From assembly GCA_041580375.1 (NCBI GenBank), contig JBFGDZ010000039.1, forward strand, positions 1-22,019: a stretch of DNA of 22,019 bases, written 5' to 3'. Origin of the DNA: JAPUIN01 sp041580375. Its GTDB lineage: Bacteria; Acidobacteriota; Polarisedimenticolia; Gp22-AA2. Shown in pieces: positions 7,044 through 14,680 of this stretch; position 1 is the first letter of the stretch; every line of letters begins with the position of its first letter. The position numbers and the translations under genes are program-made. The notes beneath the pieces were generated by a model. That model saw only the letters and a list, made by a program, of their open reading frames with translations. It did no database searches and was not told where the DNA came from.

Positions 7044-8015
7044 TCAGGGCTGCAGCGGCGGCGGAGGTGCGGTCGGCGGCCCCGGCGCGGTCAAGCCTGC
7101 GGCCAGGGTCGGCGCGGCGCTCTCGGTCCGCGCCCGCACGTCGATGTAAAGGAGCGTCAGGCCCATCATCTGGAGAGGTCCCGTGAGGGCGCCGGCGAAG
7201 CTGCCGCCGAGGGTGCCGAGGATGCCGAGCCAGAGCGGAGGTGGGCCACCGCCGTGAAGGGATCCGGCCATCGTGGCCACGAGGAGGGGGCTCTGGAGGA
7301 GGAGGACCGCCACGAAGGTGATCACGAGCATGACGAGATTGATCACGAAGGCGCGCAGGCGGTGGCCCTTCATCAGCTGGAAGCTGCGGCGCATCGAGTC
7401 GAGGATGCCGATCTTCTCGACGACGAGGGCTGGGTAGGCGACCGAGTAGCCCAGCGTGATCCACATGGCCAGGACGATCAGTCCGACGACCAGGGCGAAG
7501 ATGAGCGGCCCGCCGAGGATCGGGGAGGTTCTCCACGCCAGGCCGCCGACGAGCGCGGCCGCGAGACCGGCGATGATCAGGGCGCCGACGGCGACGATGA
7601 AGACGAGCACCGGCAGGAACATCAGGCCGATCAGGCGGTCCTTGACGCTCCCGTAGGCGGTGGAGAACCCGATCGGGCTGCCTCCGTGGGCGCTCATCAG
7701 GGCGTTGGTGGTGGCGCCCAGGGCGAGCGAGTAGATGATCCAGTAGGCGAGGATGAAGACGAGGCCGCCCAGGCCGAAGATCAGGACCAGGCCGAACAGC
7801 TCGCCGCTCCAGGTCTCGGGCGTGCCCTCCTCGATCTGACGCAGCGGCTCCTGGAAGAACTGGGTCACGATGCCGCCGGCCGCCGCCAGGGCCGCGGGGA
7901 TGGCCATGATTCCGACGAACAGTCGGAAGTTCCCGGCGTAGAGGCTGAAAGCGCGGTCGAGGATCTCGCCGACGGTCATCGTGCGGAACGGGCTCGAGTC
8001 CATGTCGTCCCCCAT
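7044..8015 (-). CDS. Six-helix membrane protein, GPDPase-membrane-domain-like
   Basis: Up to 323 aa. The first segment, MTVGEILDRAFSLYAGNFRLF, is characteristic of bacterial proteins annotated as glycerophosphoryl diester phosphodiesterase membrane domain or DUF-type integral membrane proteins. About six hydrophobic segments follow, and the last ends in LLYIDVRART, also typical of this group. A Pro-rich cytoplasmic tail closes the protein. No phosphodiesterase catalytic domain is attached, so an enzymatic role should not be assumed. Starts at 8015, 8003 or 7979 are all possible; GGGGG just before 8003 would serve as a ribosome-binding site. The FHA phosphatase gene lies upstream on the same strand, separated by two hairpins, so co-transcription is uncertain. 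Confidence 0.7.
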   Translation of the reverse strand: MGDDMDSSPFRTMTVGEILDRAFSLYAGNFRLFVGIMAIPAALAAAGGIVTQFFQEPLRQIEEGTPETWSGELFGLVLIFGLGGLVFILAYWIIYSLALGATTNALMSAHGGSPIGFSTAYGSVKDRLIGLMFLPVLVFIVAVGALIIAGLAAALVGGLAWRTSPILGGPLIFALVVGLIVLAMWITLGYSVAYPALVVEKIGILDSMRRSFQLMKGHRLRAFVINLVMLVITFVAVLLLQSPLLVATMAGSLHGGGPPPLWLGILGTLGGSFAGALTGPLQMMGLTLLYIDVRARTESAAPTLAAGLTAPGPPTAPPPPLQP

Positions 8016-8072
8016 GAAGCGGTCCGTTCGAGCGGTGAGTCTAGCGGAACGGGCGCGCCCGGCGCAAAGGGG

Positions 8073-8102
8073 TCCGCGCCGCGCGGAGCGGGCCGCACGG
8101 CC
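8073..8102 (-). terminator. Tandem hairpins between phosphatase and membrane-protein genes
   Basis: Reading the minus strand, GGCCG-TG-CGGCC (8102-8091) begins four bases after the phosphatase stop. It is followed by TCCGCG-CGG-CGCGGA (8087-8073, 6-bp stem, 3-base loop) and then CCCCTTTG. The second hairpin with its short U-run is a plausible weak intrinsic terminator or attenuator. Confidence 0.35.
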
Positions 8103-8105
8103 GGG

Positions 8106-9800
8106 TCAGGAAGTCCGCTTGAGCACGACGAGGGTGATGTCGTCGCCGGCGTTCGAGCCTGCGTGGTGCGCGTCGATCGCCTCGAGGACGCGCTGCACGA
8201 TGTCGGCCGGGGTGGTCTTCGCTCCCTCGCGCACGAGGTTGACGAGGCGCTCCTCGCCGAAGTCCTCGCCCGAAGGGCCGCGCGCCTCGGTGACGCCGTC
8301 GCTGAAGCAGACGACGCAGTCGTCCCGCTGCAGGTTGATCCGGCCCGCGTTGTAGGTGCTCGCCTCGAAGAACCCCAGGGGCGGGCCGCCCGGCGCCAGG
8401 TGCTCGACCTCACCGCCCGCGCGCAGCACGGCGGGCGGGTTGTGCCCGGCGTTCACGTAGGACAGCGCGCCGGTCTTCGGGTCGAGGATGCCGAAGAAGA
8501 AGGTGACGAAGCGGTTGTCCGGGATCTTCCGGCACATGAGCCGGTTGAGGCGCGCCGTCATCTCCTCCGCCGAGAAGTCCTGCTCGCTCAGCGCCTGCAG
8601 CGTCGCCTGCAGCGAGCACATCAGAAGCGCCGCGGGCATCCCCTTGCCGGCGACGTCCCCCACGGCGAAGGCATGGCGGCCGTCCGGCAGCGCGAGGTAG
8701 TCGTAGTAGTCGCCGCCCACGGCGCGGCACGGCCGGCTGGTTCCGTCCAGCATGTAGCCGGGGATGGCCGGTCCGTCCTGAGGCAGCAGGTGGCTCTGGA
8801 TCTCGGCCGCGACCTCCAGCTCCTGCTTCATCGTCTCGGCGGCGAGCGCGTGCTCGAACAGCCTCGCATTCTCGATTTTCACCGCGGCGACGTTGGCCAG
8901 GTGCGCCAGGACCCTCAGGTTGGTCTCGGTGAACAGGCCCGTCTTGAGCCGGCTGTCGACGTACAGAAGCCCGATCACCTCGCGGTTGTTCCACAGGGGA
9001 ACGCACATCAGCGAACGGATGTTCTGCACGACGACGCTGTGTCCCGGGATGTCCTTCTGGGCGTCGGAGGTGAGGATCGACTCCTGCTTCTCGACGACGC
9101 GGCGCGTGATCGTCGTGCTGAGCTTGATCCCCTCGCGCGCCTCGTTGGGCGGGACACGGACCGCCTGCTTCATCAGCTCGCCGCCCTGCAGGAGCATCAG
9201 GATGCCGCGCTCGTAGGGGACGGCCTCGTACGCCAGGTCCATGATCCGCTCGAGGATCTCCGGCAGCGGACGGTGGAAGACGAGCTCCTCGTCCGCCTTC
9301 GAGATGATGCCGAGCGCCGCCTCCGAGGCCGCCGCGCCGCCCGGCGCCGCCCCGCCCGGCGTCGCCGGTCCGGTCGCCTGGCCCGTCGCCGCCGTCACGG
9401 GGCCCGAGGCCGGCGCGGAGCCGTCCGGCGGCCGCGATCGCGCGGCGGGGAGGATCGTCGTCCCGGGGCCGGGGCTCAGCGGAGTGTCGATCAGCTCGAC
9501 GGGCACGGTCGGAGCCCCGTTGAACGACAGGATCGTCCGTCCCACGAGGATCTGGTCGCCGGGTTTGAGGAGCGTCGGTCCGGTGATCGGGCGCGCGTTG
9601 ACCAGCGTGCCATGCTTGCTCCCCGCGTCCAGGACGTAGAATCCCTCCGCGCGGCGAACGATCTTGGCGTGCACGCGCGACACGCTCGGGTCGTCGATCG
9701 GGAGGTCGTTCGAGGACGATCGCCCGAGGACGATCGTCGGATCCTCCAGGTCCCGGCGGACGCTCGTCCCGTCGGGAGTCGTCACCATGAGAAAGTCCAT
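8106..9800 (-). CDS. FHA-GAF-SpoIIE (PP2C-type) serine/threonine phosphatase
   Basis: 564 aa in three modules. An FHA domain (about 20-95) has the phosphothreonine-binding signature GRSSSND, SRVHAKI and KHGTLVN. A disordered Pro/Ala/Gly linker (about 105-160) leads to a GAF domain (about 170-315) containing VPYERGILMLL and CVPLWNNREVIGLLYVDS. A short helical segment, KQELEVAAEIQSHLLPQ, precedes the SpoIIE/RsbU-type PP2C domain (330-562) with metal-binding acids D364 (GGDYYD), D382 (GDVAGKG), D501 (FSDGVTE) and D553/D554 (AGDDITL). The architecture predicts a cytosolic phosphatase recruited to a phosphothreonine partner and tuned by a small ligand or redox signal. No anti-sigma factor, antagonist or kinase is adjacent. 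It is divergent from the BON-DUF1207 gene across 105 bp. Confidence 0.92.
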   Translation of the reverse strand: MDFLMVTTPDGTSVRRDLEDPTIVLGRSSSNDLPIDDPSVSRVHAKIVRRAEGFYVLDAGSKHGTLVNARPITGPTLLKPGDQILVGRTILSFNGAPTVPVELIDTPLSPGPGTTILPAARSRPPDGSAPASGPVTAATGQATGPATPGGAAPGGAAASEAALGIISKADEELVFHRPLPEILERIMDLAYEAVPYERGILMLLQGGELMKQAVRVPPNEAREGIKLSTTITRRVVEKQESILTSDAQKDIPGHSVVVQNIRSLMCVPLWNNREVIGLLYVDSRLKTGLFTETNLRVLAHLANVAAVKIENARLFEHALAAETMKQELEVAAEIQSHLLPQDGPAIPGYMLDGTSRPCRAVGGDYYDYLALPDGRHAFAVGDVAGKGMPAALLMCSLQATLQALSEQDFSAEEMTARLNRLMCRKIPDNRFVTFFFGILDPKTGALSYVNAGHNPPAVLRAGGEVEHLAPGGPPLGFFEASTYNAGRINLQRDDCVVCFSDGVTEARGPSGEDFGEERLVNLVREGAKTTPADIVQRVLEAIDAHHAGSNAGDDITLVVLKRTS

Positions 9801-9905
9801 CGTGAGCCGGTCCTGCCCCCCGCCGGGGGGCGTGAAGCTGGTTGCGAGCCTGTGCCGCCAAGGATACCACGCCCGGGCGCCATTTCGCGTAGGATAGGCG
9901 GCCGC

Positions 9906-11072
9906 ATGCGCGCCGCCACCCTGGTCCTCATTCTGCTCTGCGCGCCCGCCGCCGTCGCGGCGGCCGACGAGTCAGCCACCGACGCCCACCTGCGCGGCTA
10001 CATCGAGGCCTGGCTGCAGCACGCTCACGGCCTGGGGCCGGACCGTGTCGCGGTCACGGTCTCGGAGGGCGTCGTCACGCTCGACGGGACGGCCGACGAT
10101 CCGGAGTCGATCGATCGCATCCTGTCGACGGTCGCGTCGTTCAGCGGCGTCGTCGAGGTCATCAACCGGCTGCGCATCGCCGCCGGGGAGGATGGGCAGG
10201 AGATCCCGGGCCGCGACGCGGCCCGCGACGGCGGAGCGGAGGCCAAGGGGGAGGGGCGGTGGCGCGGATGGCTGCGCTGGCTGCTGCCGCCGCCGGGGCG
10301 GAAGACGGTGAGGTTCCCCCTGGGCGAGCTGTTCGCCCCGCCGCTGGCCGATCAGAAGCAGCCGCGCTTCCACACGACGTGGCAGCGGTACCGGGTCCCT
10401 TTCGGAGACTTCAACATCGCCTCGGTCGGGTTCGGCGAGAGTTTCGGCCTGGTCCGCTGGCCGCGCGAGCGGGAGGGGGACGGCTGGCAGCTCGGCATCT
10501 CCGGCGCGGTGTTCGCCATCTTCAACGTCGACGCCGAGTCGAGAGATCTGCTGAACGCCGACTACATCGTCGGCTTCCCGCTCAGTTACCGGAGCGGCGA
10601 GTGGTCGGCCCGCGCGCGCGTGTTCCATCAGTCGTCCCACCTGGGGGACGAGTTCCTGCTGATGCCGCAGCCGGGACCTCCCGTGACCCGCATCAACCTG
10701 AGCTACGAGGCGCTGGAGGTGCTGGGATCGTGGGAGCGGCGCGGCCTGCGCCTGTACGGCGGCGGCATCCGCATCTTCTCGAGCGAGACGCCGCTGGGAC
10801 GCGACCGCGCGCAGGCCGGCGTCGAGTTTCGCGGCCGCCCGGTGGGGTGGAAGACGGCGCGCGTCATCGGCGGCTTCGACGTGCAGGCGTGGGACGAGAC
10901 CGGCTGGGACCTGGACAAATCGTTCAAGGCGGGCCTGCTGTTCCGCAGCCCGTACGGCAACGCCCGCTCCGTCCAGCTGCTGCTCGAGTACTACAACGGC
11001 CACTCGCCGCACGGTCAGTTCTTTCCGCTCGAGGTCGAGTACTTCGGCCTCGGCATCGCCTACGCGTTCTGA
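9906..11072 (+). CDS. Exported BON-DUF1207 fusion protein
   Basis: 388 aa. A cleavable signal peptide (1 to about 20, ending AVAAADE) leads into a BON domain (about 25-92; VAVTVSEGVVTLDGTADDP and VVEVINRLRI), a fold that binds membranes or hydrophobic ligands in envelope proteins. After a Gly/Arg-rich linker comes a DUF1207 domain (about 137-388) recognisable by FGDFNIASVGFGESFGLVRW, LLNADYIVGFPLSYRSGEW and VFHQSSHLGDEFLL. The alternating hydrophobic strands, aromatic residues and terminal AYAF suggest an outer-membrane beta-barrel; DUF1207 has no established function. The ATG at 9906 is chosen because the signal peptide starts there; the frame is open for 2.6 kb further upstream, but only as antisense of the phosphatase and membrane-protein genes. 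A weak promoter-like pair TTGCGA/TACCAC (9842-9870) precedes it. Confidence 0.85.
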   Translation: MRAATLVLILLCAPAAVAAADESATDAHLRGYIEAWLQHAHGLGPDRVAVTVSEGVVTLDGTADDPESIDRILSTVASFSGVVEVINRLRIAAGEDGQEIPGRDAARDGGAEAKGEGRWRGWLRWLLPPPGRKTVRFPLGELFAPPLADQKQPRFHTTWQRYRVPFGDFNIASVGFGESFGLVRWPREREGDGWQLGISGAVFAIFNVDAESRDLLNADYIVGFPLSYRSGEWSARARVFHQSSHLGDEFLLMPQPGPPVTRINLSYEALEVLGSWERRGLRLYGGGIRIFSSETPLGRDRAQAGVEFRGRPVGWKTARVIGGFDVQAWDETGWDLDKSFKAGLLFRSPYGNARSVQLLLEYYNGHSPHGQFFPLEVEYFGLGIAYAF

Positions 11073-11074
11073 GG

Positions 11075-11091
11075 GGCGCCGCGCGCCGTTT
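11075..11091 (+). terminator. Intrinsic-terminator-like hairpin after the BON-DUF1207 gene
   Basis: GGCGC (11075-11079) and GCGCC (11083-11087) form a 5-bp stem with a CGC loop, followed by GTTT. It begins three bases after the TGA and sits in the 38-bp gap before the convergent lipase maturation factor gene. The U-run is short, so termination strength is uncertain. Confidence 0.4.
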
Positions 11092-11110
11092 CGCTGCGCC
11101 GGCCTCCCTC

Positions 11111-12706
11111 CTAGCGCGCCCCGTCGCACCGGCAGGCGATGGCGCGCGAGTAGGGACCCTGCGGCTCGACGAGCCAGTATTGCCCGGAGCGCGCGAGGTC
11201 GTCCCACGTGCCGAAGCGGTAGTGGTAGTCGCGCACCCGCAGGCCCAGCGGACGTCCCCCGTCGAACGGCAGCGGCTCGGACAGGTCGGCCACGGCGGCC
11301 GGATCGCAGCAGAGGCGCCGCACCAGGTTCGACAGGTACTCCGCGTCGCGCCCCCCGCGGCGCAGCGTTACGAACGAGTAGGTGAACGGAAAGCGAGGAT
11401 TGTGCAGCCAGGTGGTCGGCGGGGCGTCGCGCGGGTCTCCCGGGGCGTAGCGCATTCGGTAGATCGTCCACGTCCGCCCGTCGGCCGTCCCCTCGATCTC
11501 GCGCACGATGCGCCGCCTCACGATCCCCGGGAACAGATGGTACCGGTTCACGCAGCGGAGCGGGTCCCATATGCGGCTCAGCGCCTGAAGCGAGCGCGCC
11601 GCCGGGGAACCGCGCCAGAAGTAAGTCGTCGCCTCCACGAGCGACGCGAAGACGACGAGCCCGGCGAAGGCCCACGCCGCGCGCCGCATCACGAGAGCGC
11701 GCCCGGCTGCCGGCGCGGGCGACGCCGCCGCAGGGGGCGCCGGTTCGCCGCCGGCCGCGTCGGCCTCCGGCCTCGGCGTGCCCCGACGGGGGGACGGCAG
11801 GCGCCGGGCCTGGGCGCCGAACCAGCGCAGATCGAGATCGTCCAGAACGGCCAGGCTGATCACCAACGACAGAAGATTGAAGAAACCGTAGTTCGACGTC
11901 GTGGCGATCGCGATCTGGAAAGCGAGGTTCCCCGCGAACAGGACGCGGCGCATCGACCGCGGACCGAAGGCGAAGAGCGGCAGGACGAGCTCGACGAGGA
12001 GCATGAACCATGTCGACATCCGGTGAAACCAGCCGGGCCACTGTTGGACGAGCCAGCCGCCCCAGGACGGCAGCGGCGCCGTCTCGTAGTAGAAGGTCAT
12101 GCCGTTCAGGTCGAACCAGTCCTCGCGCCCGTAGACGAGCTTCGCCAGCCCCGACTCGAACAGCAGGCGGAAGAGCAGCCACCTGAACAGGAAGATGACC
12201 GCGGGGGAGGGCTCGGGAAGCGGTCGCCCGCGGACGAGATCGAGGATCGATCCGCGCGCCGGCAGGACGATCGCGAGAAGACCCGCCTCGAGCAGCAGGT
12301 TGTCCCACTGGTAATAGAAGAAATCCCTTCCCGCCGTGATCCCCGACAGATAAAGCACCCAGAGGATCGCCGGGACGGCGCGCCCGCCGCGCCCGGCGAT
12401 GTAGACGAGACTCAGCGCGGCGCCCGCGTACGCCAGCAGGCGGATCGCGGCGTCGCCCGCGTGGATCCACAGGACGGTCGGAAACGCGTGCAGGCGGGCG
12501 AAGAGGCCGATGCCGGCGCCGCGCAGGCGGTCCAGATGCTCCGCCACGGGAAGCAGGCCGCGCGATCCGGCGAGATCGGCGAGCTGCACGGCGAGCGAGA
12601 GGAACGCGGCGAGGTAGACGGCGCCGAGCGATGCGCGCAGCACGACCGCGACGATTCCCCGCGGCGGAGCGGCGCGCGGGCGCGCGGGGCGATCAGGCGG
12701 CGCCAA
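11111..12706 (-). CDS. Lipase maturation factor (LMF) family membrane protein
   Basis: 531 aa. The sequence matches the LMF family known best from animal LMF1, an ER protein needed to fold lipoprotein lipase. Visible hallmarks are YYQWDNLLLEAG (131-142), LLFESGLAKL (181-190) followed by DWFDLNGMTFYYETAPLP (196-213), a membrane segment with TWFMLLVELVLPLFAFGPR, and a C-terminal soluble domain with CVNRYHLFPG, EGTADGRTWTIYRMRYAPGD and NPRFPF. About 7-9 hydrophobic segments precede an Ala/Pro-rich loop near residues 300-335. Bacterial members have no established substrate; no lipase gene is adjacent. The start is a TTG that overlaps the end of the upstream phosphatase gene by 14 bp without its own clear ribosome-binding site, so translational coupling is likely; a later GTG is possible. 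Confidence 0.85.
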   Translation of the reverse strand: MAPPDRPARPRAAPPRGIVAVVLRASLGAVYLAAFLSLAVQLADLAGSRGLLPVAEHLDRLRGAGIGLFARLHAFPTVLWIHAGDAAIRLLAYAGAALSLVYIAGRGGRAVPAILWVLYLSGITAGRDFFYYQWDNLLLEAGLLAIVLPARGSILDLVRGRPLPEPSPAVIFLFRWLLFRLLFESGLAKLVYGREDWFDLNGMTFYYETAPLPSWGGWLVQQWPGWFHRMSTWFMLLVELVLPLFAFGPRSMRRVLFAGNLAFQIAIATTSNYGFFNLLSLVISLAVLDDLDLRWFGAQARRLPSPRRGTPRPEADAAGGEPAPPAAASPAPAAGRALVMRRAAWAFAGLVVFASLVEATTYFWRGSPAARSLQALSRIWDPLRCVNRYHLFPGIVRRRIVREIEGTADGRTWTIYRMRYAPGDPRDAPPTTWLHNPRFPFTYSFVTLRRGGRDAEYLSNLVRRLCCDPAAVADLSEPLPFDGGRPLGLRVRDYHYRFGTWDDLARSGQYWLVEPQGPYSRAIACRCDGAR

Positions 12707-13820
12707 GGTGCTGGATCAGGATGATCGAGAGGTCGTCGTGGGGGCGCCGGCCGGCGATGTGGCGCTCGACCTCCTCGAGGATCCGCCGCCCCGCGCTCTC
12801 GACCGTCACGTCGCGCAGCTCCGGCAGGAGCCGGCGGATGCGATCGACTCCGAACTCCTCCTCGAGGGCGCCGCGCGCCTCGACGAGCCCATCGGAGTAT
12901 GCGAGCAGCAGATCGCCCGGCTCCATGTCGACGGAGCCCTCGTTGTACGTCGTGCCCGCGAGCATCCCGAGGGGTCGCCCCGAGGGGGGAAGCGCGTCGA
13001 TCCGATCCGCGCGGGCGACGAACGGCGGGTTGTGGCCGGCGTTCAGGTAACGGATGCGCGGCGCGCCCGGCTCGAGCCGGGCGCACACGAAGGTGGCGAA
13101 GCGGTTGTCGAGGCCGTCCCGGTGGAGGATCGCGTTCAGGCGCGCGCCGAGGTCGGCGAGCGACTCGCACCCGGGGGCGAGCGCGCGGAAGGTCGCCTGC
13201 AGCTTCGCCATCAGCAGGGCGGCGCCAAGCCCCTTCCCCGCGACGTCGCCGAGGGCGACGGCGTGCGCGCGCCCGTTCAGCCCGACGTGGTCGACGAGGT
13301 CGCCGCCGACGTCGTTCGCCGGGCGGGTGTGGCCCCAGATCGCCCAGCCGTCGATGCGCGGATAACGTGTCGGGAGGAGGGCGAGCTGCACCTGGCGCGC
13401 GACCTCGATCTCGTCCCGCACGAGCAGCTTGTCCTTCAGCTCGAGCATCAGGACGAAGACGATCAGGAGAAAACCCCACGGCCTGAGATTGGCGCCCACG
13501 TGGGCGTCTCCGACGAGGCCGATCGAGACCCGGCCGAGCAGAAAGCAGATGATCGCCGTCACGAGCAGGACGCGCCTCACGGGGGAGAGCCGCAGCAGGA
13601 GGTTCCTCAGGATCCAGGCCAGCATCTTGAAGAACCGCCGGATACGGCCGGTGTCCGAAAGCCGCGTCTTCTCCTCCTCGCTCAGGTAGAACTCGTAGAG
13701 CGATTTGAGGTCCCGGCCGACGCCGCCGGGGATCTCGCGCGCGCGGACGTCCCCGAACAGCGCGTTCTTGAACGACGGCGGCCGCTCCCGCCCCGCGGAT
13801 GTCTCTTTTTGAGTCTGCAT
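12693..13820 (-). CDS. Membrane-anchored SpoIIE (PP2C-type) phosphatase
   Basis: 375 aa. A charged N-terminal cytoplasmic segment (1-80) is followed by two membrane helices (about 82-102 and 111-127), the linker DEIEVARQVQLALLPTRYP, and a SpoIIE/RsbU-type PP2C domain (about 140-372). Metal-binding acids are present at D174 (VGGDLVD), D192 (GDVAGKG), D310 (YSDGLVE) and D362/D363 (PHDDLSI); the glycine-rich NAGHNPP motif is at 260-266. It should dephosphorylate Ser/Thr sites, typically on anti-sigma-factor antagonists, but no such partner is next to it and there is no sensory domain beyond the membrane anchor. It is the first gene of a two-gene unit with the overlapping lipase maturation factor gene, and divergent from the glutamine amidotransferase gene. 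Confidence 0.9.
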   Translation of the reverse strand: MQTQKETSAGRERPPSFKNALFGDVRAREIPGGVGRDLKSLYEFYLSEEEKTRLSDTGRIRRFFKMLAWILRNLLLRLSPVRRVLLVTAIICFLLGRVSIGLVGDAHVGANLRPWGFLLIVFVLMLELKDKLLVRDEIEVARQVQLALLPTRYPRIDGWAIWGHTRPANDVGGDLVDHVGLNGRAHAVALGDVAGKGLGAALLMAKLQATFRALAPGCESLADLGARLNAILHRDGLDNRFATFVCARLEPGAPRIRYLNAGHNPPFVARADRIDALPPSGRPLGMLAGTTYNEGSVDMEPGDLLLAYSDGLVEARGALEEEFGVDRIRRLLPELRDVTVESAGRRILEEVERHIAGRRPHDDLSIILIQHLGAA

Positions 13821-13885
13821 GCCGGACCGGATCCTACCCCAGCGGGAGCCCCGCGGGAGCCGCCGGCATAGTACGATGCCCCCTC

Positions 13886-14659
13886 ATGTCGCGACCGGGC
13901 CCCAGCATCCTGATCCTGCGCGCCGGACACACCTCGCCCGAGGTGGTGCGGCGGCACGGCGACTACGATCGCTGGTTTACCGATCGGATGGAGGGGCTCG
14001 GCTGCCGGTTCACCGTGCACCACGTGCCGGAGGCGGGCGTGGCCGACGACTCCGGCTACGACGGGGTGCTGATCACCGGCACCACCGCGTCGGTGGTGAA
14101 GCCCGAGCCCTGGATGGAGCCGCTGGGGAAGTATCTCACCCGCCCGGATGGATCGGGGCCGCCGGTGCTCGCCGTCTGCTTCGGCGCCCAGCTCGCCGCG
14201 GCGGCGCTCGGCGGCCGCGTCGTGAGGAATCCGCTCGGTTGGGAGATCGGCACGATCGAGGTCGATCTCAACGCGGCGGGGCGCGCCGATCCGCTCTTCG
14301 AGGGGCTGCCTTCGCGGATCGCCGTGCAGTCCACACACGAGGACGTCATCGACGGCCTGCCGGACCCCGCCGCGCTTTTGGCCGGCAACCGGATGTCGGA
14401 GGTGCAGGCGTTCGCGCTCGGCCGCCGCCTGCGCGCCGTCCAGTTCCACCCGGAGGCGAGCGGGGGGATCATCCGGACGCTGATCGGCCTGCGGCGCGGG
14501 GCGCTGGAGCACGAGGCGCGCGCGCTGCGCGGGGAGGACGACGCCGCGGCGCGCCGCAGCGTGCAGCGGCTGGAATCGTCGGTGCGCGACACGGAGGAGG
14601 GCCGGCGCATCCTCGAGAACTGGGTGCGCGGCTGCGTCCGGAAGCGCGCTTCATCCTGA
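13886..14659 (+). CDS. Class I glutamine amidotransferase-like protein
   Basis: 257 aa from the ATG at 13886; the frame is open to 13799, but that part is the reverse of the divergent phosphatase gene start and adds a tail unlike the family. The single-domain GATase fold keeps the nucleophile C98 in VLAVCFGAQLAA and the partner H188/E190 in VQFHPEAS, with ITGTTASV near residues 63-70. It resembles stand-alone 'GMP synthase-like' amidotransferases that hydrolyse gamma-glutamyl bonds; it lacks the ATP-pyrophosphatase domain of GuaA, so GMP synthesis is not implied. Substrate unknown. The last 50 residues form a charged helical tail. Its stop is only 21 bp from the stop of the convergent M23 peptidase gene. 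Confidence 0.85.
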   Translation: MSRPGPSILILRAGHTSPEVVRRHGDYDRWFTDRMEGLGCRFTVHHVPEAGVADDSGYDGVLITGTTASVVKPEPWMEPLGKYLTRPDGSGPPVLAVCFGAQLAAAALGGRVVRNPLGWEIGTIEVDLNAAGRADPLFEGLPSRIAVQSTHEDVIDGLPDPAALLAGNRMSEVQAFALGRRLRAVQFHPEASGGIIRTLIGLRRGALEHEARALRGEDDAAARRSVQRLESSVRDTEEGRRILENWVRGCVRKRASS

Positions 14660-14680
14660 AGGCCGCTTCGCCTGAATCGA

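Noticed and set aside
7044..8015. Glycerophosphodiester phosphodiesterase enzyme
   Set aside because: Only the membrane-domain-like part is present; there is no catalytic barrel or its His/Glu motifs.
9816..9830. CCCCCC-GCC-GGGGGG hairpin as a riboswitch or regulatory RNA in the phosphatase leader
   Set aside because: A single short stem without conserved surrounding structure; likely in such GC-rich DNA by chance.
7254..9905. Very long open plus-strand frame continuous with the BON-DUF1207 gene
   Set aside because: It is antisense to the membrane-protein and FHA phosphatase genes, has a low-complexity acidic/Arg composition typical of GC-rich shadow frames, and the real protein begins with a signal peptide at 9906.
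10259..12724. Other long open frames overlapping the BON-DUF1207 and LMF genes, such as 10259-12724 (+) and 9972-12470 (-)
   Set aside because: Arg/Pro/Ala-rich translations with no family features; both overlap genes with clear domains.
13886..14659. GMP synthase (guaA)
   Set aside because: Only the amidotransferase domain is present; the ATP-pyrophosphatase and dimerisation domains are missing and the downstream gene is unrelated.
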